DNA from: Niallia sp. NCCP-28
GTDB taxonomy: Bacteria; Bacillota; Bacilli; Bacillales; Cytobacillaceae
Length of the DNA: 64,000 nucleotides
NCBI RefSeq assembly: GCF_023168165.1
Contig: NZ_BQYJ01000001.1
Span: 558,001 to 622,000, forward strand
Direction of reading: 5' to 3'
Shown: in pieces, positions 42,431-49,512 of the stretch
How positions within the stretch are numbered: the first letter of the stretch is position 1
How the letters are laid out: every line of letters begins with the position of its first letter
Translations under genes and position numbers: made by a program
The notes under the pieces: model-generated
The model's input: the letters and a program-made list of their open reading frames with translations, nothing else
Told to the model about the DNA's origin: nothing
Database searches by the model: none

Positions 42431-42987
42431 TTTCGCCCTACCGTTTTTCTTTTTTTCTTTTCCTTTTGCTTAGGTTGAATAATATTAATCAATACTTCTG
42501 TTTGATATGGTTCTAAAAGCATGTTCATTTCCAATTCAGAAGCATCTTTCAAAAAGTGATAACTTCTTGCAATATGGGCCATGACAAAAGCATCCCTAAT
42601 GTTGTCACTTGTGTTGCTATATCCCCATAAGTCCATTAATGGTTGAATCATTTCATCCTTAGTTGCATTCCCTTTTCCTGTTGCAAACTTTTTAAGAGCA
42701 TTAGGAGCAACCTCAATATAGTTAATCTTTCTTCTCAGCAAGGCCATTCTTATCCCCCAGCCGATTCCACCTAATTGAATCCCTTGTGTCGTGCTATAAC
42801 CAAAGCCCTCAATCACTATGACATCATCAGGCTGTATATGACGCATAACTTCATCAATCATAGTAGCCATTCGCTTAGGGTCAACAGAGCCCACACCAGT
42901 TAATTCTTTATTTCTTAACACCTGAGCATTTTCTCCAAGAGCAACAAATCCTGTTTTGGTACTCGGGTCAATTCCCACGAACCTCAT
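42427..42987 (-). CDS. RuvC-like Holliday junction resolvase
   Basis: This 186-residue RNase H-fold nuclease resolves branched DNA during replication and packaging. Acidic residues are visible in FVGIDPSTKTGF (Asp7), VIVIEGFG (Glu) and SDNIRDAFVMAH (Asp). The C-terminus is very basic (KQKEKKKRKTVGRK). It overlaps neighbours on both sides by four bases within a coupled replication operon. Confidence 0.88.
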   Translation of the reverse strand: MRFVGIDPSTKTGFVALGENAQVLRNKELTGVGSVDPKRMATMIDEVMRHIQPDDVIVIEGFGYSTTQGIQLGGIGWGIRMALLRRKINYIEVAPNALKKFATGKGNATKDEMIQPLMDLWGYSNTSDNIRDAFVMAHIARSYHFLKDASELEMNMLLEPYQTEVLINIIQPKQKEKKKRKTVGRK

Positions 42988-43232
42988 ATGTGCATCCTCC
43001 TATATTGAATTCTTTTCTCTTTAGCTAGATGGATACAGGCAAGCATTACTTCATCTGGATCTCTGCCGAAATACTCACCCATTTCCCACAAGCTGATGCC
43101 TTTCTTCCACATTTGCACAATTTCTTTTAATTCACTTCTATCCCAAATGAAATTTACTTCCTCCAGCACAATCACAATGTTTCTTCTGGAATATCCCTTA
43201 GGATGATGTGATGTGTGATTTCTCTTTTTCAT
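42984..43232 (-). CDS. Small HTH-like phage protein (82 aa)
   Basis: The basic N-terminus (KKRNHTSHHPKGYSRRN) precedes a helix-turn-helix-like part (ELKEIVQMWKKGISLWEMGE). It resembles the small DNA-binding proteins found before RuvC in Firmicute phages. It overlaps both neighbours by four bases. Confidence 0.6.
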   Translation of the reverse strand: MKKRNHTSHHPKGYSRRNIVIVLEEVNFIWDRSELKEIVQMWKKGISLWEMGEYFGRDPDEVMLACIHLAKEKRIQYRRMHI

Positions 43233-43396
43233 AGCAACATCTTTAATTCAATTTGTTCTAAAGCTTGATACACTGGAGCTAACCTTTTATCTCGTTCTTC
43301 AGCCGTTTCAGGAGGACATAAGGGACAAGGTGTTGTTCTTATGGAATAGCTATCTATCAACCGCAAAACACGTTTTCCACCGCATATGCTACACAT
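43229..43396 (-). CDS. Small putative zinc-finger phage protein (55 aa)
   Basis: The frame from the ATG at 43396 to the TGA at 43229 encodes MCSICGGKRVLRLIDSYSIR and then PCPLCPPE. The two CxxC pairs could bind zinc. It overlaps the helicase-loader gene and the next gene, so it is part of the same coupled operon. Confidence 0.6.
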   Translation of the reverse strand: MCSICGGKRVLRLIDSYSIRTTPCPLCPPETAEERDKRLAPVYQALEQIELKMLL

Positions 43397-44354
43397 TCTC
43401 GATTCCTCGCAATCTATGATTCAACTCTTTTTCTAAACCAGTAATATTCACCGTAAAATCGCTACACCTTTCAATGATTCGATCTGCAAGTGCAGGATCT
43501 ACTCCCCTTAATTCACTGGTATTTAATTCAGACGAGATAAGAAATGGCAGCATATTGTTGTAACGGTAATTAATAACCTCATAAGTCATTTCTACCTGCC
43601 ATTCTGTCGCTCTTGGCTTTTTGATCTTCCCTTGGCCAGCTTGGACCATAAAAGGTTTGAACAAATCGTCTATAAACAGGACTTCCACTTTCTTCATCCG
43701 ATCTAGTTTTGATTGCAATTTATTAAAGTCATCCTTTAAATCCGTGAATCCTTCTACATAAGGGAAGTACAAAACACCAATTTGCTTTTTAGACATCAGA
43801 TTATTAGATAAAGCAGTTAACAAATGGGTTTTCCCTGAGCCTGGATTGCCAAGGAGAGCCATGCTGTTTCTTTCTGTATTTCTGATTTCTCGGAAGTTCT
43901 GATAATATTCCACTGCACAATCGTAAGCATCTTTGATTACTTGCGGTTTCCCTTCTGTTAGAAAACTCTTAAACCCTTTTCGTTTAAAGGCTTCTGTTAT
44001 CTCACTTGATTTTAGGATTCTGTTTGTTTTAACAGCTTTCACACAATTGCATTTCTTGGAATAGGTACTTCTCCATTCCCATGCTTGTTCTGGACCACAA
44101 ATCTTGCCAGCTAAAAAATCATCTTCTAAAACCATTTCATTAGGAACTAATCTAGTTTCGATATTTCCTTTCACATTAAGGGTTTCTTCTTTCCACTCTG
44201 TATCCTTGTGTACTCGATAGATAATTAACTGCTTGTCCTTACAAACAGAGCATTTATACTTCCCTTCTTCTGACACGCCCAACTGGAGTTCCATTTGATT
44301 CGGTTTCACTCGTTCCTGTAGCCTGCTTAGTATTGTGGCTAAATCCATTGCCAT
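43389..44354 (-). CDS. Helicase loader, DnaC/DnaI-like AAA+ ATPase
   Basis: This protein of about 321 residues loads the host replicative helicase at the phage origin. It has an N-terminal Cys-rich region (YKCSVCKDKQ, KKCNCVKA) and an AAA+ domain with Walker A ALLGNPGSGKTHLL, Walker B VEVLFIDDLF and sensor FLISSELNTSEL. The ATG at 44354 is preferred because GGTGGTGG lies five bases upstream; the frame opens at 44384. It overlaps the initiator gene by about 100 bases. Confidence 0.88.
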   Translation of the reverse strand: MAMDLATILSRLQERVKPNQMELQLGVSEEGKYKCSVCKDKQLIIYRVHKDTEWKEETLNVKGNIETRLVPNEMVLEDDFLAGKICGPEQAWEWRSTYSKKCNCVKAVKTNRILKSSEITEAFKRKGFKSFLTEGKPQVIKDAYDCAVEYYQNFREIRNTERNSMALLGNPGSGKTHLLTALSNNLMSKKQIGVLYFPYVEGFTDLKDDFNKLQSKLDRMKKVEVLFIDDLFKPFMVQAGQGKIKKPRATEWQVEMTYEVINYRYNNMLPFLISSELNTSELRGVDPALADRIIERCSDFTVNITGLEKELNHRLRGIENV

Positions 44355-45186
44355 ACTGACCACCACCATTCCGTTTTTCTTCAAACTTCTTGTTATACTC
44401 TTGGACGGCTTCTAAGGTATACAGTTCCATATCGTGATATTTCTTGATAATGGCCTTCACATAACTTGCAGCATTTCTTGGAGCCTGTTTTCTAGCCTGC
44501 TTAATCACTTCACAAATGATTGCTTCCGGTTCTTGAAAAAACGATTCTTCACTATCTATCCAGAAGCTAAATTCTTGAATTAATATTGCTGGTGGAAATC
44601 CGAATGATTTTTCATATTCAGTAATTGGATTATGTTTCATATCAACATCCTCATTTTTCTTTTTTATCTTGTTGTTGTTATTTATATCTTTTATTTCTTT
44701 ATCTTTCTTTATCTTATTAGACATGCCACTTTTGTCGTGTCTCTCTACCAAATCTGTCGTGTCTCTCGGTTCAGACATGCCATATTTGTCGTCTCTCTCC
44801 TCAAGAGACATGCCACTTTTGTCGTGTCTCTTGCTATCAGGTACGACAGATTTGTCGTGTCTGTTTTTATAAAACTTCTTAGAGTTTTTCACTTTAAAAA
44901 TGTCACCATAAGGTGCTTTGGTTGCTTTTATATATCCAAATTTCTTTAACCTGACTATGTTCCTTTGGATAGTTCGTTCACTACTACCGATTTCCTCAGC
45001 AATTTCAGATAGCTTAATAGGTTTACCACCAAGAACAATGCCCCAAGTTTCTCCATCTTCATCCTTCACTTCTTTTGTGGTCTTAGCGATCATCCAGAGA
45101 AACTCCCACAAGGCATTACCTATATTTTCTTTATGCTGAGGTGAAAGGAGTCCCGTGTGTACTGGAAAATAAAAGGTTTCGGGCAT
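44254..45186 (-). CDS. DnaD-like replication initiator containing the phage origin
   Basis: This 310-residue initiator has an N-terminal winged helix (LSEIAEEIGSSERTIQRNIV, about 57-76), a linker with repeated RHDKSGMS-type peptides (about 110-155), an Asn/Lys-rich stretch, and a C-terminal DnaD-like helical region. The repeated peptides reflect DNA iterons within the gene (44719-44863), as in other phages whose origin lies inside the initiator gene. AGGTGAG precedes the ATG. It probably binds the iterons and recruits the helicase loader encoded next. Confidence 0.82.
   Translation of the reverse strand: MPETFYFPVHTGLLSPQHKENIGNALWEFLWMIAKTTKEVKDEDGETWGIVLGGKPIKLSEIAEEIGSSERTIQRNIVRLKKFGYIKATKAPYGDIFKVKNSKKFYKNRHDKSVVPDSKRHDKSGMSLEERDDKYGMSEPRDTTDLVERHDKSGMSNKIKKDKEIKDINNNNKIKKKNEDVDMKHNPITEYEKSFGFPPAILIQEFSFWIDSEESFFQEPEAIICEVIKQARKQAPRNAASYVKAIIKKYHDMELYTLEAVQEYNKKFEEKRNGGGQYGNGFSHNTKQATGTSETESNGTPVGRVRRREV
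44719..44863. repeat. Iterons, probable phage replication origin
   Basis: Five copies of a TTTGTCGTGTCTC-like unit occur, with some copies preceded by AGACATGCCA so that the full unit is about 25 bases. They are imperfectly spaced within the initiator gene and code for the RHDKSGMS repeats. An AT-rich stretch (44640-44715) lies next to them and could be the unwinding element. Confidence 0.75.
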
Positions 45187-45194
45187 TGTCTCAC

Positions 45195-45362
45195 CTACTT
45201 CCTATAACAAATTGCCATTCCGTTATGCACATTTTTAACTTTAAGGTGCGAATAACGCTGCATATATTGCAAGATAAGCCTTTTAAGATCTTCCGTATCC
45301 TTAGCTTCCTTCCACAGTCTTTCTGGCAGGACAACATGAGTAGGAACATCATTGTCATGCAT
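45195..45362 (-). CDS. Small phage protein (55 aa)
   Basis: The ATG at 45362 overlaps the stop of the Cas4-like nuclease gene, and the frame ends at the TAG at 45195. The product (MHDNDVPTHVVLPERLWKEA) is a soluble helical protein ending in AICYRK. It bridges the nuclease and initiator genes with no gaps, which supports it over the other overlapping frames. Confidence 0.6.
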   Translation of the reverse strand: MHDNDVPTHVVLPERLWKEAKDTEDLKRLILQYMQRYSHLKVKNVHNGMAICYRK

Positions 45363-46164
45363 AAATCAAAGCGCCTATTTCCATCGTGTCTGAAAGCTTT
45401 TTTATGGACCTGCAATAATCACACTTCCCACAATTCACTGCTGCCACTTTCTCTTGTTTCACCTGCAAAAAACGTTCCATTTTCATTTCGATATATTCAT
45501 ATTCAAATCCGAAACGCGATTCATCAAAATGTAAAACAGCTTTATTAGGTGGATTTTCCTTTGTAACAGCCACAATATACGGTTTGTACATCTTTCCTGT
45601 ATTTACTTCGATAACCTTTCGATATAGTGCCATTTGTAGGATGTAATCCCATGCTTCAATAAAAGATACCCAGCCATCATATTTATTGCTCCAGTACCTT
45701 TTATGAAGGTCCTGCGTGGTCTTTAAATCAGAAAAGTTAAAGCGATTATGATTAATGGAATCCACTTTTATTTTCCAAGGTGCCCCGTAAAGTTCTGCTG
45801 TATAAATGACTTCTTTTTCCCCTTGTAAAGCAAACATGGAGAATGGATCTTCAAGAATGGTTTTAATCATTTGGTCTGCTTTTTCAAAGTCAGCATATTT
45901 GTTACCACGGGAATTAAAGATAGCTTTACTATTCTTTTCAATAAAATCCCCATATGCTTCTGTACCTTCAAAAGCTACATGTACATAAGAACCCACTAGC
46001 AAAGCATTTGATTCAGCTGGCTTATATTCACCTTTCAACTTCGCCATTGTACGTGCTTCACACTCTACAAAGCTTTTAAACTGGGAAACTGACATATATT
46101 CAAGGTCAGCTTCAATCGAATGATAGTTCTCTCTGTTCAACTGGAGTTTTTTCTTCTTTGGCAT
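45355..46164 (-). CDS. Cas4/RecB-like PD-(D/E)XK exonuclease
   Basis: This 269-residue nuclease of the phage exonuclease family (DUF3799-type) has LLVGSYVHVAFEGTEAYGDF, WKIKVDSINHNRFNFSDLKT (the D...DxK core) and a C-terminal cysteine cluster (CGKCDYC, with an earlier ECEAR) that probably binds an iron-sulphur centre. It would resect DNA ends for phage recombination. It overlaps the preceding gene by 53 bases; that gene encodes its likely annealing partner. Confidence 0.85.
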   Translation of the reverse strand: MPKKKKLQLNRENYHSIEADLEYMSVSQFKSFVECEARTMAKLKGEYKPAESNALLVGSYVHVAFEGTEAYGDFIEKNSKAIFNSRGNKYADFEKADQMIKTILEDPFSMFALQGEKEVIYTAELYGAPWKIKVDSINHNRFNFSDLKTTQDLHKRYWSNKYDGWVSFIEAWDYILQMALYRKVIEVNTGKMYKPYIVAVTKENPPNKAVLHFDESRFGFEYEYIEMKMERFLQVKQEKVAAVNCGKCDYCRSIKKLSDTMEIGALIYA

Positions 46165-46987
46165 CTTCTGATTTCACCTCTTCCTTAAAGGATTCAGCTA
46201 ATGAGCTGCCACTTTCTTTTTTGTTAGTAGAACCTTTTTCGAACCAGTCTTCCACTTTGCTTATGCCGTCTTTTAATGAGTTGAAAATTTTAATTAAATC
46301 TAAATAATCTCTTTCAGTGAATGAATCTACGTTATAACCGAAACGTAATTCAATCATTGCTTGGGTTACACGATGATTATCTTTGAAAGCTTTGAGTGCA
46401 TTTCCTATTCTGTCTTTTAAAGGACTTGTATTTTGCCCTGATAGTGTTTTGTTACATTCTTCAACTGCTTGATCTATAATGTCGCCAGGTATAACACCTA
46501 AAATGCAGGCTCTCATTCTACGTGATCCTTGGTTTGCCACTATTTCGTATATATCACGTTGATCAGTTAACTTTTGTGGACCTGATTTTTTGTCTCGAAT
46601 ATGTTTAACGGTAAATATCTTTTCTTGTCTAACATTAGTTTCTAGGTCCCACGCATAAGCCATGGCCACTGATTCACCGGCGCGTTGTTCCAGTTCTTTT
46701 ACACCAAAGGATAAATTACCCCAGTTCTGTGCTATTACCTCAGCCAATCTTATAGATGGCCCCTCAACCTTAGTTCCTCCACGCGGATAGCTATATACTG
46801 CTTGTTCTGCTAATGCAGGACGTTTGCAGTTATCTAAAATGCGTTTCTCTGCATCAAAAATATTGCGTGGAAATTGTTTGGCCATAAAGATTTGACCTTT
46901 CACTTCCTCCATTTCACGACTGCTAGATGATTGTGCTAAAACACTTGGTTGTTGTTGCTGGTTAAATTGTTGAGATAGTTCGTTCAC
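46112..46987 (-). CDS. Putative single-strand annealing (recombination) protein
   Basis: This 291-residue protein has a conserved core (GQIFMAKQFPRNIFDAEKRI; AVYSYPRGGTKVEGPSIRLAE; NWGNLSFGVKELEQR; NQGSRRMRACILGVIP). It is often found in Firmicute phages beside a PD-(D/E)XK nuclease. This neighbourhood is where RecT, ERF or Bet proteins normally occur, so an annealing function is likely. The disordered C-terminal tail is Ser/Glu-rich. The family name is not certain to me. Confidence 0.65.
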   Translation of the reverse strand: MNELSQQFNQQQQPSVLAQSSSSREMEEVKGQIFMAKQFPRNIFDAEKRILDNCKRPALAEQAVYSYPRGGTKVEGPSIRLAEVIAQNWGNLSFGVKELEQRAGESVAMAYAWDLETNVRQEKIFTVKHIRDKKSGPQKLTDQRDIYEIVANQGSRRMRACILGVIPGDIIDQAVEECNKTLSGQNTSPLKDRIGNALKAFKDNHRVTQAMIELRFGYNVDSFTERDYLDLIKIFNSLKDGISKVEDWFEKGSTNKKESGSSLAESFKEEVKSEDAKEEKTPVEQRELSFD

Positions 46988-47161
46988 TTATTTTTCCTCC
47001 TTTAATTCTTCATCTAATTTCTGATACATATTTAAAAGTTCTTCATAAAACTTACTTCCGCTAAAATTACTACTATATTTTTCTAAGAAGCTATAAAACT
47101 GCTCTAACTTAGGATTTTCAGAACTATATACTGTTTTATTACCTGTGAAAAAGAATGGCAA
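46988..47161 (-). CDS. Hypothetical phage protein (57 aa)
   Basis: A TTG at 47161 follows GGGGGAGG by seven bases. The longer frame from 47200 has no ribosome site and reads through that purine tract. The product (MPFFFTGNKTVYSSENPKLE) is helical and charged. It is directly upstream of the putative annealing protein. Confidence 0.5.
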   Translation of the reverse strand: MPFFFTGNKTVYSSENPKLEQFYSFLEKYSSNFSGSKFYEELLNMYQKLDEELKEEK

Positions 47162-47265
47162 TTTATAACCTCCCCCTTGATTTTCCAAAGTATTTAACAT
47201 AAAATGTGATTACGATTATTTGAGGTTGCTCATAATTATTAGATCCACTCCGCCAAGTGGGTCTT

Positions 47266-47481
47266 TTATTCTGCCTTTTTAAATTCAAACCCCAATACTT
47301 CAATCAAGTAATCATCCAAACTATCAGCGAGAATTGTTTTCCCTTCATATTCAACAACATCATCACCGGCATAAATTTTATTACCGAAATAATCTTTACC
47401 AACAATTTCTTTTGGTTCCACATCTTTAGATGGGTAGCCAGTAGCATTGATTTGAGTAATCATTGGATGTTCAATGCTCAA
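47266..47481 (-). CDS. YqaI-like small phage protein (71 aa)
   Basis: The sequence IYAGDDVVEYEGKTILADSL followed by DDYLIEVLGF matches the YqaI type of the B. subtilis skin element. I favour a TTG at 47481, nine bases after AAGGAG; ATG codons at 47490 and 47502 are in frame. It overlaps the next gene upstream by 11 bases. Function unknown. Confidence 0.6.
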   Translation of the reverse strand: MSIEHPMITQINATGYPSKDVEPKEIVGKDYFGNKIYAGDDVVEYEGKTILADSLDDYLIEVLGFEFKKAE

Positions 47482-47782
47482 TGTTTTCATCTCCTTCTTC
47501 AAGCCAAGAGATAATCATTGTTCTTTTGAAATTGTAATTATCAACAGTAACTTTAAATCCTCTATTTCTGTAGTAATTAGCGACTGACTCTGTACATTCA
47601 TATTCGTTCCAAAGTGGTTCATTAGGAATGGGAGTCATATAACTAAAGTGACCATCGCTTGCTTTGCTTTTGATATTTTCATTTGTTCCATTAATAAATT
47701 GTTCTAAATTAGCAGTTGCTACTTTATAGCGATTCTCCGTTGACTTCTTTCTCATTTCTGCTGCATTCATTTCATTCATCAT
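47471..47782 (-). CDS. Hypothetical phage protein (103 aa)
   Basis: The protein has a helical N-terminus (NAAEMRKKSTENRYKVATAN) and a later part (PNEPLWNEYECTESVANYYR, FKVTVDNYNFKRTMIISWLE) that looks like a small alpha/beta fold. It is coupled to the genes on both sides by short overlaps. Not recognised. Confidence 0.55.
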   Translation of the reverse strand: MMNEMNAAEMRKKSTENRYKVATANLEQFINGTNENIKSKASDGHFSYMTPIPNEPLWNEYECTESVANYYRNRGFKVTVDNYNFKRTMIISWLEEGDENIEH

Positions 47783-47900
47783 TCCTTTCTAACATTTGAC
47801 CAACTGTGATTATTTCCCGAAGACTAGTTGAATGTTCTACACCCTCTAGCTTGATGTGTAGATCACCGTCAGAAACAGCTTTAAGAAGTTCTTTGCTCAC
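47772..47900 (-). CDS. Small phage protein (42 aa)
   Basis: A GTG at 47900 follows AAGGAGTGG by six bases. The product (MSKELLKAVSDGDLHIKLEG) is short and acidic. It overlaps the next gene by 11 bases. The overlap and strong ribosome site are the evidence that it is real. Confidence 0.5.
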   Translation of the reverse strand: MSKELLKAVSDGDLHIKLEGVEHSTSLREIITVGQMLERNDE

Positions 47901-47918
47901 TATGAACCACTCCTTTTA

Positions 47919-48119
47919 TTATTCAATTTGACTAAGTTTCTCCCATCTTTCCTTTGTTCTTCTTGCTCCATTTTCACTAGCTTCTTTACGCTTTCTTTCA
48001 CCGATATTTGCAAGGGAAGAACCTTTAGGTGGTTCAGTTGGAACAATTGGATACTTCTTAATAAAAGCTAATCTTTCTTCCTCAGTCATTTTCCAAACCG
48101 TTACTTTGCCAATCATCAT
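47919..48119 (-). CDS. Small basic phage protein (66 aa)
   Basis: The product (MMIGKVTVWKMTEEERLAFI) is followed by KKYPIVPTEPPKG and a basic coiled region. AAAGGAG lies just upstream of the ATG at 48119. It lies next to the broken YopX-like gene. No function assigned. Confidence 0.55.
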   Translation of the reverse strand: MMIGKVTVWKMTEEERLAFIKKYPIVPTEPPKGSSLANIGERKRKEASENGARRTKERWEKLSQIE

Positions 48120-48121
48120 TT

Positions 48122-48493
48122 TCACTCCTTTTCTAATAGTTCAGGGTTTTCATGGATGTTTCCAATGACTTCAAAAGTTCGACTTTCACTTCTTGTTAAT
48201 TCGAATAAAGCAAATTCATCTGTACAATAAAATCATTCTTGGAAATAAACAACTTGGTTATCGCCTTCTCTATCTGAAATATTTAAAATATCCCCTTCAT
48301 AAATCTCTATACCGTTTTTATCTTTTAGGCCGGTGAAGCTTCTTAATTTCACTTCTCCTTCAAAAAAGCTAACTACTCCTTCTGGAAGATCTAACTCAAC
48401 AACCAAAGGGAAAAAATTAATGCTTTTAACAGGGAAACAACCTTTACCATGAATAGGATTATCGATAAATCCTTGCAACTTAATCTCTCTCAC
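48122..48493 (-). pseudogene. YopX-like gene with an internal in-frame stop
   Basis: The N-terminal 86 codons encode a YopX-family protein (GKGCFPVKSINFFPLVVELD; LRSFTGLKDKNGIEIYEGDI; VVYFQ). A TGA at 48233-48235 interrupts the frame. Beyond it the same frame continues for 36 codons with the expected YopX C-terminus (FALFELTRSESRTFEVIGNI) to the TGA at 48122. One change (for example TGG to TGA) would explain it. The GTG start at 48493 has an AGGAGGTG site. Either the gene is broken, or a truncated 86-residue product is made. Confidence 0.8.
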
Positions 48494-48575
48494 TATGTAT
48501 CACCTCCTTCAAATATTCCTATTTCTTTTCGTCTTTTTTCGCGCTATGGCTAAAAAGAGTACCGACTGTTGTCGG

Positions 48576-48800
48576 TTATTTACTTAAAACAATCGCTAGT
48601 TCTTGTGGTGATAATTTTTCTTCATTGCATACCTGAATAGCTTTTTTAATCCATTCCAATTTCTCTGCTTGTTTAATTAGAAAATCAAAGTCTGATTTGG
48701 ATAATTGAGCAGACGGATGAACACCTAAATGGCTAATCATCGTTTGATGTTTTATATTCTCCACTCTTTTTTCATCACTAATTTTTTCTTGAAAGTCCAT
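48576..48800 (-). CDS. Hypothetical phage protein (74 aa)
   Basis: This is a soluble, mainly helical protein (MDFQEKISDEKRVENIKHQT). GGAGGGGTGAAGTAA precedes the ATG and contains the stop of the upstream gene. A small CCGAC/GTCGG hairpin with T-rich minus-strand sequence follows at about 48560-48581. Not recognised. Confidence 0.55.
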   Translation of the reverse strand: MDFQEKISDEKRVENIKHQTMISHLGVHPSAQLSKSDFDFLIKQAEKLEWIKKAIQVCNEEKLSPQELAIVLSK

Positions 48801-48941
48801 TTACTTCACCCCTCCCTTCACCTGCATCAGATAATATTTATGACTTTGCTTAGTGGCCCACGTTGCAATATGTAGGCGATTTTTCATTAACATTTCCCCA
48901 GCGAATTGAAGTAACATCTCTGCTTTTTGAAAGTTGTTCAT
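48801..48941 (-). CDS. Small phage protein (46 aa)
   Basis: The product begins MNNFQKAEMLLQFAGEMLMK. Start and stop overlap its neighbours (TAATG at 48939-48943), as expected for a coupled early operon. It is an amphipathic helical protein of unknown role. Confidence 0.55.
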   Translation of the reverse strand: MNNFQKAEMLLQFAGEMLMKNRLHIATWATKQSHKYYLMQVKGGVK

Positions 48942-49081
48942 TAGCCCACTTCCTTGTTTTTTTTTTGTTTTTCCAATTCCTCAGCGATGATTCTAGGAAT
49001 TGATGTTTTCATAAAGAACTTTTTCATTTCTTTCATAGTTTCATCGCTGATTGAAGGTGGAGTAACTTTTACTTCATTCAC
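48941..49081 (-). CDS. Small phage protein (46 aa) after cro
   Basis: A GTG at 49081 follows AAAGGAGG by six bases. The product (MNEVKVTPPSISDETMKEMK) is helical and basic at the end (EKQKKNKEVG). The coding strand has a run of ten A (48957-48966), a possible slippage tract, although the frame as read is intact. Confidence 0.55.
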   Translation of the reverse strand: MNEVKVTPPSISDETMKEMKKFFMKTSIPRIIAEELEKQKKNKEVG

Positions 49082-49093
49082 ACATATCCTCCT

Positions 49094-49324
49094 TTATGCG
49101 CTTTTTAATTTCCGAAAAAAATCGGATTGAGGACCAAAAAAAATATTTTCAACCGGAATCTTATAAAACTTTTCGATATTAATGAAAAAGGATCTTGGTA
49201 CATTAGATGAATCTTTCTCATATTTAGAAAGAGTATCTTTATTGATACCAAAGAGATCAGCAGCTTCCGTTAACTTTAAACCAGCATTAACTCTTGCAGC
49301 TTTTAAAGTGATTTTTATCATCAT
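49094..49324 (-). CDS. Cro-like repressor, HTH of XRE family (76 aa)
   Basis: This is the first gene of the lytic transcript. The segment LKLTEAADLFGINKDTLSKYE is a clear helix-turn-helix. It is divergent from the CI gene across a control region with four shared operators. AAGGAGGTGAG precedes the ATG. Its last codons contain a further operator-like palindrome (49111-49126). Confidence 0.85.
   Translation of the reverse strand: MMIKITLKAARVNAGLKLTEAADLFGINKDTLSKYEKDSSNVPRSFFINIEKFYKIPVENIFFGPQSDFFRKLKSA
49111..49126. promoter_or_regulatory. Operator-like site within the 3' end of cro
   Basis: TCCGA-N6-TCGGA occurs here with perfect outer arms, identical in form to the best operator between cro and cI. 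It may bind CI or Cro and loop to the main control region, 235 bp away. Confidence 0.5.
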
Positions 49325-49354
49325 CTCACCTCCTTGTTCCCTCGGCTTGATTCT

Positions 49355-49487
49355 AATATATCCGAGTTATTTCGGAAAGTCAACCGATTTTTCTCGGAAT
49401 TTTAATAATTGTTATTTAAAAAACAGATATTATATTTCGAGTTTTTTCGGATTTATTCTTTACTTTCCGTATTTTTTCGGATATAAT
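49355..49487. promoter_or_regulatory. Lysis-lysogeny control region: divergent promoters and four operators
   Basis: The four 16-bp sites are 49361-49376 (TCCGAGTTATTTCGGA), 49383-49398 (ACCGATTTTTCTCGGA), 49436-49451 (TTCGAGTTTTTTCGGA) and 49466-49481 (TCCGTATTTTTTCGGA). The leftward lytic promoter has TTGACT (49378-49383) and TATATT (49355-49360) 17 bp apart on the minus strand, with the first site filling the spacer. The rightward CI promoter has TTTACT (49459-49464) and TATAAT (49482-49487) 17 bp apart, with the fourth site in its spacer. Each repressor could therefore shut either promoter. Confidence 0.85.
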
Positions 49488-49512
49488 TTGCTTATAAGTT
49501 AAGGAGGGGAAC

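Noticed and set aside
44719-44863. Possible CRISPR-like array
   Set aside because: The repeats are short, uneven, within a coding gene and lack constant spacers. Iterons of an origin fit better, and no cas operon is near.
45191-45415. A 74-codon minus-strand frame
   Set aside because: It overlaps the 55-residue frame at 45195-45362, which is coupled exactly to both neighbours and has a more normal composition.
45355-46164. CRISPR Cas4 gene
   Set aside because: The nuclease has the same fold but lies in a phage recombination operon with no other cas gene or array, so a phage exonuclease is the better call.
48957-48966. Frameshift in a run of ten A
   Set aside because: The frame through the tract is open and ends in coupling with the next gene, so no shift is needed to explain it.
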